Shown here in pieces: positions 41,209 to 50,507 of a DNA stretch of 64,000 nt (position 1 is its first letter; every line of letters begins with the position of its first letter). Under the pieces are notes generated by a model, which was not told the DNA's origin, made no database searches, and saw only the letters and a list, made by a program, of their open reading frames with translations. The stretch is from Chloroflexota bacterium (GTDB lineage: Bacteria > Chloroflexota > Anaerolineae > Anaerolineales > Villigracilaceae), in contig JACRPQ010000006.1 in assembly GCA_016223135.1 (NCBI GenBank), positions 1 through 64,000 on the forward strand. Reading direction: 5' to 3'. The position numbers were made by a program, and so were the translations under genes.

Positions 41209-41805
41209 ATGAAAAAACAGCACTGGGCGGGTCTTCTCGTACTCAGCCTATTCTTGAATGCGTGCGGAACAACACCTGCGCCATCCGAAAACCCACAAGA
41301 CATGCAGGAAACCGCCATGGCGGGAGCGTTTACCGCCGTTGCACAAACCCTGGCGGCGCTTCCCACCCTCACACCGCCGCCAACCTTCACCCCCCTTCCG
41401 CCCACCGAGACCCCTCTCCCACCCTCCCCAACCCTCGAGCCAACGATTGCCGTCACACCGACCGCGCAAGCCGTCGCATTCACTCCCACTGCCGATCCTT
41501 GCAATAAACCTCTCACTTCCTGGCAGGGACCTTCTGCAAGCCTGAATATTGTCTATGACTACACGCCGCGAAAGAAAGACGACAAAGTGATCGTATCCAT
41601 TTGGGTGATGACCGACCTTGGCGAATGTGGATACCTGTATAATCTGTCCACTGGTCCTGTTGGGCAATATTCGGTAATCGCGTATGTATCAGGCGCCAAA
41701 AACTTTAACGTTTCGGGCGGTTTTCGCATCACCACAGGAGCATGGAAAATCGTCATCCGAAACGACCGAATCGTTGCCCTGGGCGTTTGTTACCCCAACT
41801 GTTAG
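41209..41805 (+). CDS. Lipoprotein with Pro/Thr linker (tandem copy 2)
   Basis: 198 residues if started at MKKQHWAGLL (41209), with lipobox LFLNAC. The linker PPPTFTPLPPTETPLPPSPT leads to a 90-residue C-terminal domain with six cysteines in part (DPCNKPLTSW, GECGYLYN, GVCYPNC). It shares PCNK...GECGY with the next gene. No function assigned. There is no strong ribosome site. Confidence 0.78.
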   Translation: MKKQHWAGLLVLSLFLNACGTTPAPSENPQDMQETAMAGAFTAVAQTLAALPTLTPPPTFTPLPPTETPLPPSPTLEPTIAVTPTAQAVAFTPTADPCNKPLTSWQGPSASLNIVYDYTPRKKDDKVIVSIWVMTDLGECGYLYNLSTGPVGQYSVIAYVSGAKNFNVSGGFRITTGAWKIVIRNDRIVALGVCYPNC

Positions 41806-41820
41806 AAGGATATAACTAAA

Positions 41821-42435
41821 ATGAAACTCTTCCCAAAACTCGTTCTACTCATCACCCTTACGGTTGTCCTCAGCGCCTGCGGAGGCACTCCTGCTGCACC
41901 GACTATGAGCGCGCAGGATATTCAAGCGACAGCGGTTGCCGCAGCCTTTACCATTGTGGCTCAGACCCAAGCCGCAATTCCCACCAACACTCCCATCCCG
42001 CCAACCAACACGCCGGAACCCTCCCCCACCCCCACAGAGACGCCTCTCCCCTCGCCCACGCTTGACCCTGCGCTTGTGCCGACTTTTACGCCTCTGCCTC
42101 CCACCGCAGGCGGCGACCCCTGCAACAAGGCGCTTGGCAGCTCGGTTTCTGGCACTCAAACCAAAATCAGACTGAGCAATGAGACAAAAGGCAGTCTCGT
42201 CATTTCCCTCTACTTGAACCTGACGCCGTTTGGCGAATGCGGCTACCGCGGCTACAACCTTGAAAAAGGCGGCTCAGTGATCATCACCGACCTGGTGACT
42301 GGATGCTACAACATCAGCGTATTCGTCACCCTGCCGAATAAAAACTCGAAAGCCTTTGGTTATGGCTGCATCAACAACACCGACTTGTGGGAATTCAAAA
42401 TCTACGAAGACAAAGCGGTTTTGTTAAGCCCGTAG
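41821..42435 (+). CDS. Lipoprotein with Pro/Thr linker (tandem copy 3)
   Basis: 204 residues; lipobox VLSAC, linker PTNTPEPSPTPTETPLPSPT, then a C-terminal domain with DPCNKALGSS, GECGYRGYN, TGCYNISV and YGCINNTD. It is closest to copy 2. AAGGATA lies 10 bases before the ATG. It is 15 bases after copy 2 and is closed by a strong terminator. Confidence 0.8.
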   Translation: MKLFPKLVLLITLTVVLSACGGTPAAPTMSAQDIQATAVAAAFTIVAQTQAAIPTNTPIPPTNTPEPSPTPTETPLPSPTLDPALVPTFTPLPPTAGGDPCNKALGSSVSGTQTKIRLSNETKGSLVISLYLNLTPFGECGYRGYNLEKGGSVIITDLVTGCYNISVFVTLPNKNSKAFGYGCINNTDLWEFKIYEDKAVLLSP

Positions 42436-42450
42436 TTCAGACACGCAAAC

Positions 42451-42482
42451 AAAAAGCCGGCAGAACTTGCCGGCTTTTTTTG
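42451..42482. terminator. Intrinsic terminator after the lipoprotein genes
   Basis: AAAAAGCCGGC and GCCGGCTTTTTTT form a stem across AGAACTT. Confidence 0.9.
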
Positions 42483-42490
42483 ATTCTATT

Positions 42491-42592
42491 AACGTCAGTT
42501 CGGGATAAGCGTCCCGAAGGCTGATTCTGCTTTCGAACCCGCTGCGTCAAAAGCCTTCGGGACGATTCAAAAGCCTTATCCCGAATTCAGGT
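42491..42592. mobile_element. 102-bp MITE, copy 2
   Basis: It has the same ends as copy 1 (AACGTCAGTTCGGGATAAG / CTTATCCCGAATTCAGGT) with one internal difference (CTTTCG for CTCTCG). TATT lies on both sides; a 6-bp duplication is not evident. The rest of the gap to 42721 holds only the repeat at 42615-42698. Confidence 0.85.
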
Positions 42593-42614
42593 TATTAGCG
42601 ACCTGACAGTTTCA

Positions 42615-42698
42615 AATGGGACGCTGAAAAACGCAGATAAACGCAGAAAAAAACAACTTAAATCAGCGTAAATCAGCGTTCATCTGCGTCCCAAAACA
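42615..42698. repeat. GACGCAGATGAACGCTGATTT-type inverted repeat
   Basis: TGGGACGCTGAAAAACGCAG is opposed by CAGCGTTCATCTGCGTCCCA across an A-rich centre. It sits downstream of the ABC ATPase gene on the minus strand and shares words with the nested piece at 41040-41060. Confidence 0.65.
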
Positions 42699-42721
42699 AG
42701 AGTGTCGGGTGGCTAGTGATT

Positions 42722-43471
42722 CTAATGCGAAAGGATTTGCGAAAGGAACAATTTTGTTCGCTCTTCCTTGGGGCTTTTGAAAATCTCGTCCGGCGTGCCG
42801 CTTTCCACAATTTGACCCTGATCGAAGAAGAACATACGGTCTGCCACGGCGCGGGCAAAGCCCATTTCATGCGTAACCACCAGCATGGTCATGCCCGATT
42901 TCGCCAGTTCAATCATCACATCCAGCACTTCTTTGATCATTTCCGGGTCGAGCGCCGAAGTCGGCTCATCAAACAGCATAATCTTCGGCTGCATCGCCAG
43001 CGAGCGCGCAATGGCAACGCGCTGCTGTTGCCCACCGGAGAGTTGACCGGGATACTTGTGCGCCTGTTCCGGGATGCCCACCCGCTCCAGCAGTTGCATG
43101 GCGATTTCTTCGGCTTTCTGCTTCGTCCACTTGCGCACCTGAATGGGCGCGAGCGTGATATTTTGCAGCACGGTCAAATGCGGGAAGAGGTTGAACTGCT
43201 GAAACACCATCCCCGTCTCCATGCGGATTTGCTCAATGTTACGCACATCATGGCTCAACTCGATGCCATCTACAATGATTTTTCCGCGCTGGTGTTCCTC
43301 CAAGCGGTTGATGGTGCGGATGAAGGTGGATTTACCCGACCCCGAGGGACCGAAAATCACAATCACCTCGCGCCGCTTCACCTCCATGTTGATGCCCCGC
43401 AAGGCGTGGAAGTCACCATACCATTTGTGAACATCCTGAACGCTAATGATGGTTTCGGCTTCGTGTGTCAT
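42722..43471 (-). CDS. Amino-acid ABC transporter ATP-binding protein (AapP-like)
   Basis: 249 residues. Walker [10 protein letters not shown], signature [15 protein letters not shown], Walker [16 protein letters not shown]-loop [15 protein letters not shown]. It belongs to the polar amino-acid uptake ATPases (PAAT). ATG 43471 has GAGGAG six bases upstream. It is last in the four-gene AapJQMP-like operon and energises the two permeases. Confidence 0.93.
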   Translation of the reverse strand: MTHEAETIISVQDVHKWYGDFHALRGINMEVKRREVIVIFGPSGSGKSTFIRTINRLEEHQRGKIIVDGIELSHDVRNIEQIRMETGMVFQQFNLFPHLTVLQNITLAPIQVRKWTKQKAEEIAMQLLERVGIPEQAHKYPGQLSGGQQQRVAIARSLAMQPKIMLFDEPTSALDPEMIKEVLDVMIELAKSGMTMLVVTHEMGFARAVADRMFFFDQGQIVESGTPDEIFKSPKEERTKLFLSQILSH

Positions 43472-43487
43472 TGAATGCTCCTCAAAG

Positions 43488-44687
43488 TTATCGCTTTCCA
43501 ACACCCAGGCGTTCTTCCAGCCGCTGGCTGAGATACGACATGCCATAACTCAATACCCAGTAAACCAGCGAAACGAACACATATACCTCGCGCTGCAAGC
43601 CCAGGAACTCCGGCTGCGCCAGCACGGTCTTGGCGATGCCCACCAAATCGAGCAAGCCCACAATCGCCACCAGCGCCGTATCTTTGAACACGGCAATGAA
43701 CTGCCCCACCAGAATGGGGATGACCAGACGCAACGCCTGCGGCAGGATGATGAAAATCATGGTCTGCGCGCCGCTCAAGCCCAGCGCCTGCGCCGCTTCA
43801 TATTGTCCCTTCGGGATGGCTTGCAAACCGCCGCGCACATTCTCCGCCAAGTACGCCGCGCTGAACAGCGTAATCCCCACCATAGCGCGCAGCACGCGGT
43901 CAATCGTCATGCCTTGCGGCAGGAAGAGCGGCAGCATCAACTGCGCCATGAACAAAATCGTAATCAGCGGCACGCCGCGCACCAACTCGATATACAACAC
44001 GCTGAACCAGCGCACCACCGGCAATTCCGACCGCCGTCCCAGCGCCAGCAAAACGCCAAGAGGAAACGAAAACAGAATGGCAACCACCGTGAGCAGGAAC
44101 GTGAGCAGCAAGCCGCCCCAGAGATTGGTCCTTGCCACCGTCCAAAACCCTGTAGTGGATTCGGAAAAACCATGCGTCAGCAGGATGATGACCGGCAGGG
44201 CGATCACCCAGCCCACAATCACGCTTCTTTTCAGGACCTCGGGCTTGGTCCACCCACCCAGCCATCCCGCCGCCCCGATGACTGTCAGCGCTAACAGCCA
44301 ATTCCGAGCCGACCCTTCAAACGGGAAAACCAACGCCAGCACAGCCGGCAGCGCCAAGACGCCAACCGCCAGCCAGGAACGCCGCGCCCAGATTCCAAAC
44401 GAATTGCCAGCCAGGAACGCCAAAAAAGCCAGCCACAGCCACAACCTGCCCACCTGCTCGATGGGATACTGCCCGATCATCAGCAGGCGCAGATTGGCGG
44501 AAATGACCCTCCATTCGGCAACCGTGAAAGCCCACGTCAGAAATCCTTTGACCGCCCAATACACGATGAGCAGCCCCACTACCGTCAGCAAAGAATCCAG
44601 CCAGGAGCCGAACAGGTTCTTGCGCAGCCAGCGCAGAATGGTGGAACGTTCCGTCAGAGGAGGGAGTACATTGTCAATGTTTGCCAT
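43488..44687 (-). CDS. Amino-acid ABC transporter permease (AapM-like)
   Basis: 399 residues. The C-terminal half has the transmembrane domain of binding-protein-dependent permeases, with the EAA loop [24 protein letters not shown]. Its N-terminal half has several extra helices ([18 protein letters not shown] etc.), as in AapM. It starts one base after the aapQ-like stop and is 16 bases before the ATPase gene. Confidence 0.9.
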   Translation of the reverse strand: MANIDNVLPPLTERSTILRWLRKNLFGSWLDSLLTVVGLLIVYWAVKGFLTWAFTVAEWRVISANLRLLMIGQYPIEQVGRLWLWLAFLAFLAGNSFGIWARRSWLAVGVLALPAVLALVFPFEGSARNWLLALTVIGAAGWLGGWTKPEVLKRSVIVGWVIALPVIILLTHGFSESTTGFWTVARTNLWGGLLLTFLLTVVAILFSFPLGVLLALGRRSELPVVRWFSVLYIELVRGVPLITILFMAQLMLPLFLPQGMTIDRVLRAMVGITLFSAAYLAENVRGGLQAIPKGQYEAAQALGLSGAQTMIFIILPQALRLVIPILVGQFIAVFKDTALVAIVGLLDLVGIAKTVLAQPEFLGLQREVYVFVSLVYWVLSYGMSYLSQRLEERLGVGKR

Positions 44688-44688
44688 C

Positions 44689-45867
44689 TCAACGCTCCAC
44701 CAGGCGGATTTTCTTGTTGTACCAATTCATCAGCAGAGAGGTAATCAGGCTGAACGCCAGATAGGTCAGCATGACCATGCCAATCATTTCCACGGCGCGC
44801 CCGGTCTGGTTTTGGATGGTGTTCGAGACATAGAAGACATCGGGATAGCCCACTGAAATGGCAAGCGATGAGTTCTTGATGAGGTTCAGGTATTGACTGG
44901 TCAACGGCGGAACGATGACGCGCAGCGCCTGCGGAAAAACCACCAGCCGCAAGGTTTGGAAGCCGTTCAAGCCAAGCGCGCGCGCCGCCTCCACCTGTCC
45001 CTTCGAGACCGATTGAATGCCAGCCCGCACCACCTCTCCGATGAAGGCGGCTGTGTAGAGCGTCAGCCCGGAGGTCAACGCCATGAATTCGGGCGTGAGG
45101 ATTTTGCCGCCGGTCAGGCGCAGCCCTTCCACGCGGGGCAGGTCAATCATCAGCGGTTTTTCGGGCAGGATGACCCAGCCCAGCAGTGCAACCACGACGA
45201 AGGTCAGAAACGTCCACAGCAGGGTGAGCGGGGCGCGTCCCGTGCGCTGGCTGTAGGCGCGCAGGGAGAAGAAAACAGCCAAAGCGAGGAAAAAGCCAAA
45301 GAGCAGGATCAGGCGGAAGGTCGGGAAGGAAGCGGTGGGTATCCCCCACGGAATCCCCACGCCGCGGTTTGAGAGGAAGATGTCCCCAGGCCAGATGATG
45401 GCTTCCTTCACTTTGGGAAGTTTGAGGAAAACGCCGAGATACCAGAAGATGAGAAATACGAGCAAGGAAAGGTTGCGGATGAGTTCGAGGTAGAAAGCCG
45501 CCAACCGGTTGATGATGAAGTTGGTGGAAAGACGCGCAACGCCGAGAATCACCCCGAGGATGGTGGCAAAGAAGATACCCACCACACTCACCAACAGTGT
45601 GTTGAGCAAGCCGATTTGATATGCCTGAAGGTAGGTGGAGCTGCGGTCGTAGGGGAAGAGCGTTTCGGCGATGTCGAAGCCGGAAACGCCGCGGATGAAA
45701 TTCAGGCTCAGGGTGATGCCTTGTTTTGCCAGCCCTGCCTTCATATTCTGAAAGATGAAGGAGAAGAAGATGAAAACAAGCACAACAAAGGCAATCTGCC
45801 CGAGGACTTTGAGGACGCGTTCATCGCGCCAGAACGGGATGGTCGTTTGGGATGTTTCGCGCTGCAT
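44689..45867 (-). CDS. Amino-acid ABC transporter permease (AapQ-like)
   Basis: 392 residues. EAA loop VEAARALGLNGFQTLRLVVFPQAL. Extra N-terminal helices (QIAFVVLVFIFFSFIF) and a long extracytoplasmic region are AapQ features. It is the first permease after the substrate-binding protein. A hairpin separates it from that gene. Confidence 0.92.
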   Translation of the reverse strand: MQRETSQTTIPFWRDERVLKVLGQIAFVVLVFIFFSFIFQNMKAGLAKQGITLSLNFIRGVSGFDIAETLFPYDRSSTYLQAYQIGLLNTLLVSVVGIFFATILGVILGVARLSTNFIINRLAAFYLELIRNLSLLVFLIFWYLGVFLKLPKVKEAIIWPGDIFLSNRGVGIPWGIPTASFPTFRLILLFGFFLALAVFFSLRAYSQRTGRAPLTLLWTFLTFVVVALLGWVILPEKPLMIDLPRVEGLRLTGGKILTPEFMALTSGLTLYTAAFIGEVVRAGIQSVSKGQVEAARALGLNGFQTLRLVVFPQALRVIVPPLTSQYLNLIKNSSLAISVGYPDVFYVSNTIQNQTGRAVEMIGMVMLTYLAFSLITSLLMNWYNKKIRLVER

Positions 45868-45884
45868 GAGCCTGCCTTGTAAAG

Positions 45885-45916
45885 TTCGAGGGCAGGGAAA
45901 GTTCCCCGCCCTCGAA
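45885..45916 (-). promoter_or_regulatory. Intercistronic hairpin between binding protein and permease genes
   Basis: TTCGAGGGC(A)GGGAA and its inverse form a stem over AAGTT. Such hairpins often protect the upstream mRNA and lower downstream expression; this is inferred, not seen. Confidence 0.6.
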
Positions 45917-45933
45917 GTATGGTACGTTGGATT

Positions 45934-47064
45934 TTAGCGGAAGGGCGGAGCGTAGAGCAGACCGCCGTTGATGTACAGGTTGTTCAAACCGCGCGGGATG
46001 TAGGTGGGGGTGTCGGGACCGAGGTTGCGGTTGTACACTTCCTCATAGTTGCCGACCAGTTTGATGATGTTGTACGCCCAGTCGTTGGTGAGACCGAGTT
46101 TCAAGCCCAGGTCGCCTTCCACGCCAAGCATGCGTTTGACTTCGGGGGCGGTGGCGGTGGCTTTGACCTCATCCACGTTGGCGGAGGTGATGCCAAATTC
46201 TTCAGCGGAAAACAGGGCAAAGACTGTCCACTGGGCAATGTCAAACCATTGGTCGTCGCCGTGACGGACCATCGGTCCGAGCGGTTCCTTGGACATGGTC
46301 ACATCGAGGATGACGTGCGCCGTCGGGTCGGCGAGGACGGTGCGGCGGGCAACCAGACCGGATTTGTCGGTGGTGACGGCGTCACAGCGTCCTTCGGAAT
46401 AGGCGGCAAAGGTGGAATCGGCGTCTTCAAAAACAGCCGGGGTGTAGGAGACACCCAGCGATGCCATCACGTCGGCAAGGTTGAGTTCGGTGGTGGTGCC
46501 GGTCTGAACGCAGATGGTGCCGCCTTCCAGGTCTTGCAGGGTGGTGATGCCGCTGTCGGCGGGAACCATCATGCCCTGACCATCATAGAAGGTGGTGTGG
46601 ACGAAGTTGCCGCCCAGTTCGGTATCGCGCACGAGGGTCCAGGTGGTGTTGCGGCTGAGGATGTCAATTTCGCCGGATTGCAAAGCGGTGAAGCGTTCGG
46701 CGGCGGTCACCGGGCGGAATTCCACTTTGGTCGGATCGCCAAAGATGGCGGCGGCAAGGGCGCGGCAGTAATCCACGTCGAAGCCGGAGAAATTACCGTT
46801 GGCATCCACATAGCCGAAGCCGGGCACTTGCGAGTTGACGCCGCAAATCAGTTTGCCGCGCGCTTTGACGGTTTCGAGCGTCACGCCATAGCCGGTGGGC
46901 GCTACCACTGCCGGCGATGCAGGCGCAACGACGGTGACGACAACGGTCTCTTTGACGGTGACAGTTTCCCCGCCGGAAGGCGCGGGCGTGGCGGCTCCGC
47001 CGCAGGCGGCAAGCACCAGGCTTGCAACAACCAATATCCCCATGATCGCAAAGATTTTACGCAT
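45934..47064 (-). CDS. General L-amino-acid ABC transporter binding protein (AapJ-like lipoprotein)
   Basis: 376 residues. Signal peptide with lipobox LVLAAC (cysteine at 21), a short Thr/Ala/Pro linker, then a family 3 periplasmic binding domain (TLETVKARGKLICGVNSQVPG, GFSGFDVDYCRALAAAIFGD-like, DILSRNTTWTLVRD). AapJ captures diverse L-amino acids. AAGGAGGAG lies eight bases before the ATG. It is upstream of the permease and ATPase genes on the same strand. Upstream sits a candidate 14-codon leader. Confidence 0.93.
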   Translation of the reverse strand: MRKIFAIMGILVVASLVLAACGGAATPAPSGGETVTVKETVVVTVVAPASPAVVAPTGYGVTLETVKARGKLICGVNSQVPGFGYVDANGNFSGFDVDYCRALAAAIFGDPTKVEFRPVTAAERFTALQSGEIDILSRNTTWTLVRDTELGGNFVHTTFYDGQGMMVPADSGITTLQDLEGGTICVQTGTTTELNLADVMASLGVSYTPAVFEDADSTFAAYSEGRCDAVTTDKSGLVARRTVLADPTAHVILDVTMSKEPLGPMVRHGDDQWFDIAQWTVFALFSAEEFGITSANVDEVKATATAPEVKRMLGVEGDLGLKLGLTNDWAYNIIKLVGNYEEVYNRNLGPDTPTYIPRGLNNLYINGGLLYAPPFR

Positions 47065-47094
47065 GTTCTCCTCCTTGAGAGAATTTGAGTTGAT

Positions 47095-47139
47095 TCACTT
47101 GCTCACAGCACACAAATCAGCCAATCGTATCTTTGCCAT
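47095..47139 (-). CDS. Candidate leader peptide of the amino-acid transporter operon
   Basis: A 14-codon reading frame MAKIRLADLCAVSK with AAAGGAGGTGG immediately upstream of the ATG, then a 30-base gap to the AapJ-like start. The ribosome site is strong but its spacing to the ATG is short (three bases). A TATAAT is about 45 bases upstream. Translation is plausible but unproven, and it could be a chance ribosome site. Confidence 0.35.
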   Translation of the reverse strand: MAKIRLADLCAVSK

Positions 47140-47201
47140 CCACCTCCTTTCAAAACTTGTTCCGCATTATAGCAAAGAATTGCTCCAGACCGCTAAAAAA
47201 T

Positions 47202-47681
47202 TCATAAATTCGAGGCGATGACGGCGAAGCGGGCATGCGTCAATGCGGCGAGGTCGTGAGGAGAGAGGCGGATGTTCAATCCGCGCTGACCACCGGAGAT
47301 ATGAATGTGCGGCAGTTGTTGGGCGGAGGCGTCAATCACCACCTGAAACCCTTTATTGATGAGCGCCAGCGGAGAAATGCCGCCCGCCTGCAAGCCGGTC
47401 AATTGCTCGGCTTCGCGCTCGGTGGGCAGATAAACCTTCTTTTCTCCCAGCGCCGCGGCAAGCAGTTTCAAATCCACTTGGGCAGGACCCGGCACAACCG
47501 CCAGCACCGGCTTCTTCGGCTTTTCGCGGGTGACTACAATCGTCTTGAAAACAGTAGCAGGCTCGACGTTAAGAAGATGCGCCACTTCCAGCGCGCCGAG
47601 TTTTTCCGGGGGCGTTTCAAAAGCGGTGTAGGTTATCTTACGAGAGTCCAAAAAACGGGTGACGTTATTCACAGGGGGCAT
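47202..47681 (-). CDS. YbaK-type aminoacyl-tRNA deacylase (Cys-tRNA-Pro/Ala-tRNA-Pro type)
   Basis: 159 residues. Motifs HLLNVEPATVFKTIV, LAVVPGPAQVDLKLLAAAL, LQAGGISPLAL and DASAQQLPHIHISGGQRGLNI are those of the Ybak group, where the G-x-x-P region (GISPL) and lysine matter. The ATG 47681 is preferred over the one at 47693 because TATAAC (47694-47699, minus) would place transcription start between them. It shares its upstream region with the divergent gene at 47736. Confidence 0.88.
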   Translation of the reverse strand: MPPVNNVTRFLDSRKITYTAFETPPEKLGALEVAHLLNVEPATVFKTIVVTREKPKKPVLAVVPGPAQVDLKLLAAALGEKKVYLPTEREAEQLTGLQAGGISPLALINKGFQVVIDASAQQLPHIHISGGQRGLNIRLSPHDLAALTHARFAVIASNL

Positions 47682-47735
47682 GTGAGCATCCATGTTATAC
47701 TGAATTCACCAAATTTTACCGCCTTGGAGGAAGTT

Positions 47736-48188
47736 ATGCTCACACCGGAAATGCTGGCAGAGTTCGACCTTTTCAAGGAAGTTTCCAAAGATACTTTGAG
47801 AGAAGTCGCCGCCATCAGTGAAACCATTCAAGTGAAAAAGGACGACATGGTCTTCCGCGAGGGCGAACGGGCAGACAAACTACACCTGCTCGTCAACGGA
47901 AGCATTGCCCTGCGCGTCAAACTGACCTCGAGGCCCGATTCTGTCACCGTTTCCTTTGTCAACCGCCCGCATCAGACTCTGGGCTGGTCGGGCGTGGTTT
48001 CCCCCCACCACTACACCGCCTCCGCCGTTTGCGAAGAAGACTCCGAACTGGTCGCCATCCCCGCCGACAAGTTCATGAAAATCCTCGAACAGCACCCCGC
48101 CGACGGATTCAAGGTCATGCTCCGCATTGCCGCCATCGTCTCTGACCGCCTGCGCAACAGCCGACAGGCGCTGCTGAAAACCCTATAA
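47736..48188 (+). CDS. Cyclic-nucleotide-binding (Crp-like) domain protein without DNA-binding domain
   Basis: 150 residues. A cNMP-binding beta-barrel covers about 10-130: FDLFKEVSKDTLREVAAISE, VFREGERADKLHLLVNGSIAL, then a short helical end. There is no helix-turn-helix, so it is not a complete Crp/Fnr regulator. The usual cAMP-binding R(S)SA pattern of the phosphate cassette is not seen, and the ligand is unknown. TTGGAGGAAG lies six bases before the ATG. Confidence 0.82.
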   Translation: MLTPEMLAEFDLFKEVSKDTLREVAAISETIQVKKDDMVFREGERADKLHLLVNGSIALRVKLTSRPDSVTVSFVNRPHQTLGWSGVVSPHHYTASAVCEEDSELVAIPADKFMKILEQHPADGFKVMLRIAAIVSDRLRNSRQALLKTL

Positions 48189-48213
48189 CTTCTCTATTAC
48201 AAAACCATTCGGA

Positions 48214-48244
48214 AATCAGCCTTCCCTGAGAAGGGCTGATTTGT
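48214..48244. terminator. Hairpin after the cNMP-domain gene
   Basis: AAATCAGCCTTC and GAAGGGCTGATTT form a stem over CCTGA. The downstream T run is short. Confidence 0.6.
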
Positions 48245-48258
48245 TTAACCCCGCGTAG

Positions 48259-48264
48259 TAAAAT
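48259..48264 (+). promoter_or_regulatory. -10 box for leaderless rel gene
   Basis: TAAAAT ends seven bases before the ATG at 48272. No ribosome site is present. Confidence 0.5.
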
Positions 48265-48271
48265 ACTTGTC

Positions 48272-50491
48272 ATGCAGGAAACAATCAAGGTAATCACCTT
48301 TGAAAAACTGATGGAACAACTCCCTGAACATTACACCGTGGCAGATCGGGAGTTGGTTCAGCGCGCCTATCGTGTGGCGGAAGAGGCGCATCGCGGACAA
48401 AAACGCCACTCCGGCGAACCCTATATCAATCACTGCGTGGCTGTGGCAAGCATCCTCGCCGACTTGCGCATGCCGCCGGAAGTGATCATCGCCGGGCTCC
48501 TGCACGACACCGTCGAAGACACCCCTCTCACGCTGGAAGACATCCGGCGGGATTTCGGCGACACGGTCGCCAACCTGGTCAACGGCGTGACCAAACTCAC
48601 CAACCTGCCCCGCGTCTCACGCGGCGACCAGCACGCTGCCGACGGCGGCAACGGCTCTCAACTTCCCGAAGAAATCGAGGCTGCCAAAACCCGTAAGCAG
48701 GATTTGAAATCCGAAACCCTGCGCAAAACCTTCCTCGCCATGGGCGAGGACGTGCGCGTGGTGTTGATCAAACTGGCAGACCGCCTGCACAACATGCGCA
48801 CGCTATACGCCGCACCGGAAGAAAAGCAAAAGCGCATCGCCAAAGAGACCCTCGACATTTTTGCGCCGCTCGCCAACCGCCTCGGAATCTGGCAAATCAA
48901 GTGGGAATTGGAAGACCTCAGTTTTCGCTACGTCAACCCGGAAAAATACAAGGAAATCGCCAGCCAACTCAGCGAAAAGCGCCCCGACCGCGAAGCCCAA
49001 ATCGAAGCCATCAAGAAAAACCTCAGCCAATTGCTCGCCAAGCACAACATCCACGCCGAAATCAGCGGCAGGCCCAAACACATCTACTCCATCTACAAAA
49101 AGATGACCCAGAAGGGGAAACCGTTCGACCTCGTGCGCGACGTGCGCGCCGTGCGCCTCATCGTGCCAGACATCCCCTCCTGCTACGCCGCCCTGGGCGT
49201 CATCCACACCCACTGGCGACCCATCCCCGGCGAATTCGACGATTACATCGCCGCCCCGAAGGACAATTTCTACCAGTCGCTGCACACCGCCGTCATCTAC
49301 GACGACAAGCGCCCGCTGGAGGTACAAATCCGCACACCCGAAATGCACATGAACGCGGAGTACGGCATCGCCTCGCACTGGCGTTACAAGGAAGGCGGGC
49401 GCGTCTCCGACAAGGCATTTGAAGAACGCATCAACTGGCTGCGCCGCATGATGGAATGGCGCTCGGAGGTGAGCGACGCACAGGAATTCGTGGAAGGCAT
49501 GAAGACGGATGTCTTCCAAGATCGCGTGTACGTCTTCACCCCGCGTGGCGACATCATTGACCTCGCCGCCGGCTCCACCCCCATAGACTTTGCCTACCAC
49601 GTCCACACCGACATCGGTCACCGCTGCCGCGGCGCGCGTGTCAACGGAAAACTCGTCCCGTTGTATCAGGAATTGAAAACCGGCGACCAGGTCGAAATCC
49701 TGACGGCGAAGCGAGGCGGTCCCAGCCGCGACTGGCTCAATCCCAACCTGGGACTCGTCAAAACCCAGCGCGCCCGTTCCAAAATCAAAGCCTGGTTCAA
49801 AAAACAGGAGGTGGAACAAAACCTCGCCCAAGGACGCGCCGCCCTCGAACACGAACTTCATCGGCTTGGCATCACCGAAACGAACTTCGAGAACCTGGCG
49901 CGTGAGCTTGGCTATAAAACCCCGGATGAACTCTTCATTGCCATCGGCACCGGCGACCTGTCCATCAGCCGCGTCATCCGCCGCTTTGCCGAATCCGAAG
50001 AAAACGCCGACACGCTGGTGATTGGCGCACAGCCCAAAGAAAGCCCCAGCGCCAACGCCATTGAAGTCGTCGGCTTGAAGGGTCTGCTCTCGCAAATGGC
50101 AAAATGCTGTACCCCCATGCCCGGCGACCAAATCGTCGGCTACATCACCCGCGGACGCGGCGCCACCATCCACCGCCAAGACTGCCCCAACATCCTGCGC
50201 CTCAAAGACAAGGAACGCCTCCTTCAGGTCGGCTGGGGAAAAGTGGAACATACCTATCCGGTGCACATCAAGATTCGCGCCTATGATCGCAAGGGCTTGA
50301 TGAGCGACATCTCCACCCTGCTCGATAGCGAAGGCGTCAACATCGCCGATGTCTCGGTCAACGCCAATCACACAATCGCCAGCCTGGACCTGACCATCGA
50401 GGTCAAGAATCTCGACCAACTCAGCCGCATCCTCACTCGCATCGAAAACCTGCCCAATGTCATCGAAGCGCACCGCGTCAAACCGGGGTGA
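48272..50491 (+). CDS. Bifunctional (p)ppGpp synthetase/hydrolase Rel
   Basis: 739 residues. The HD hydrolase domain keeps HDTVEDT and LADRLHNMRTL; the synthetase has GRPKHIYSIYKKM, RAVRLIV and FYQSLHTAV. TGS (VFTPRGDIIDLAAGSTPIDFAY), a zinc-finger-like CC (KCCTPMPGDQIVGYI, RQDCPN) and ACT (YDRKGLMSDISTLLDSEGVNI) follow. It makes and degrades (p)ppGpp. Between the HD and the helical segment there is an insert (about 113-140, RVSRGDQHAADGGNGSQ) absent in most Rel proteins. The start has no Shine-Dalgarno. Confidence 0.95.
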   Translation: MQETIKVITFEKLMEQLPEHYTVADRELVQRAYRVAEEAHRGQKRHSGEPYINHCVAVASILADLRMPPEVIIAGLLHDTVEDTPLTLEDIRRDFGDTVANLVNGVTKLTNLPRVSRGDQHAADGGNGSQLPEEIEAAKTRKQDLKSETLRKTFLAMGEDVRVVLIKLADRLHNMRTLYAAPEEKQKRIAKETLDIFAPLANRLGIWQIKWELEDLSFRYVNPEKYKEIASQLSEKRPDREAQIEAIKKNLSQLLAKHNIHAEISGRPKHIYSIYKKMTQKGKPFDLVRDVRAVRLIVPDIPSCYAALGVIHTHWRPIPGEFDDYIAAPKDNFYQSLHTAVIYDDKRPLEVQIRTPEMHMNAEYGIASHWRYKEGGRVSDKAFEERINWLRRMMEWRSEVSDAQEFVEGMKTDVFQDRVYVFTPRGDIIDLAAGSTPIDFAYHVHTDIGHRCRGARVNGKLVPLYQELKTGDQVEILTAKRGGPSRDWLNPNLGLVKTQRARSKIKAWFKKQEVEQNLAQGRAALEHELHRLGITETNFENLARELGYKTPDELFIAIGTGDLSISRVIRRFAESEENADTLVIGAQPKESPSANAIEVVGLKGLLSQMAKCCTPMPGDQIVGYITRGRGATIHRQDCPNILRLKDKERLLQVGWGKVEHTYPVHIKIRAYDRKGLMSDISTLLDSEGVNIADVSVNANHTIASLDLTIEVKNLDQLSRILTRIENLPNVIEAHRVKPG

Positions 50492-50507
50492 TTGGATTTT
50501 GGATTTT

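Noticed and set aside
48803-50473. A 556-codon minus-strand reading frame
   Set aside because: It is antisense to the rel gene, which has complete domains.
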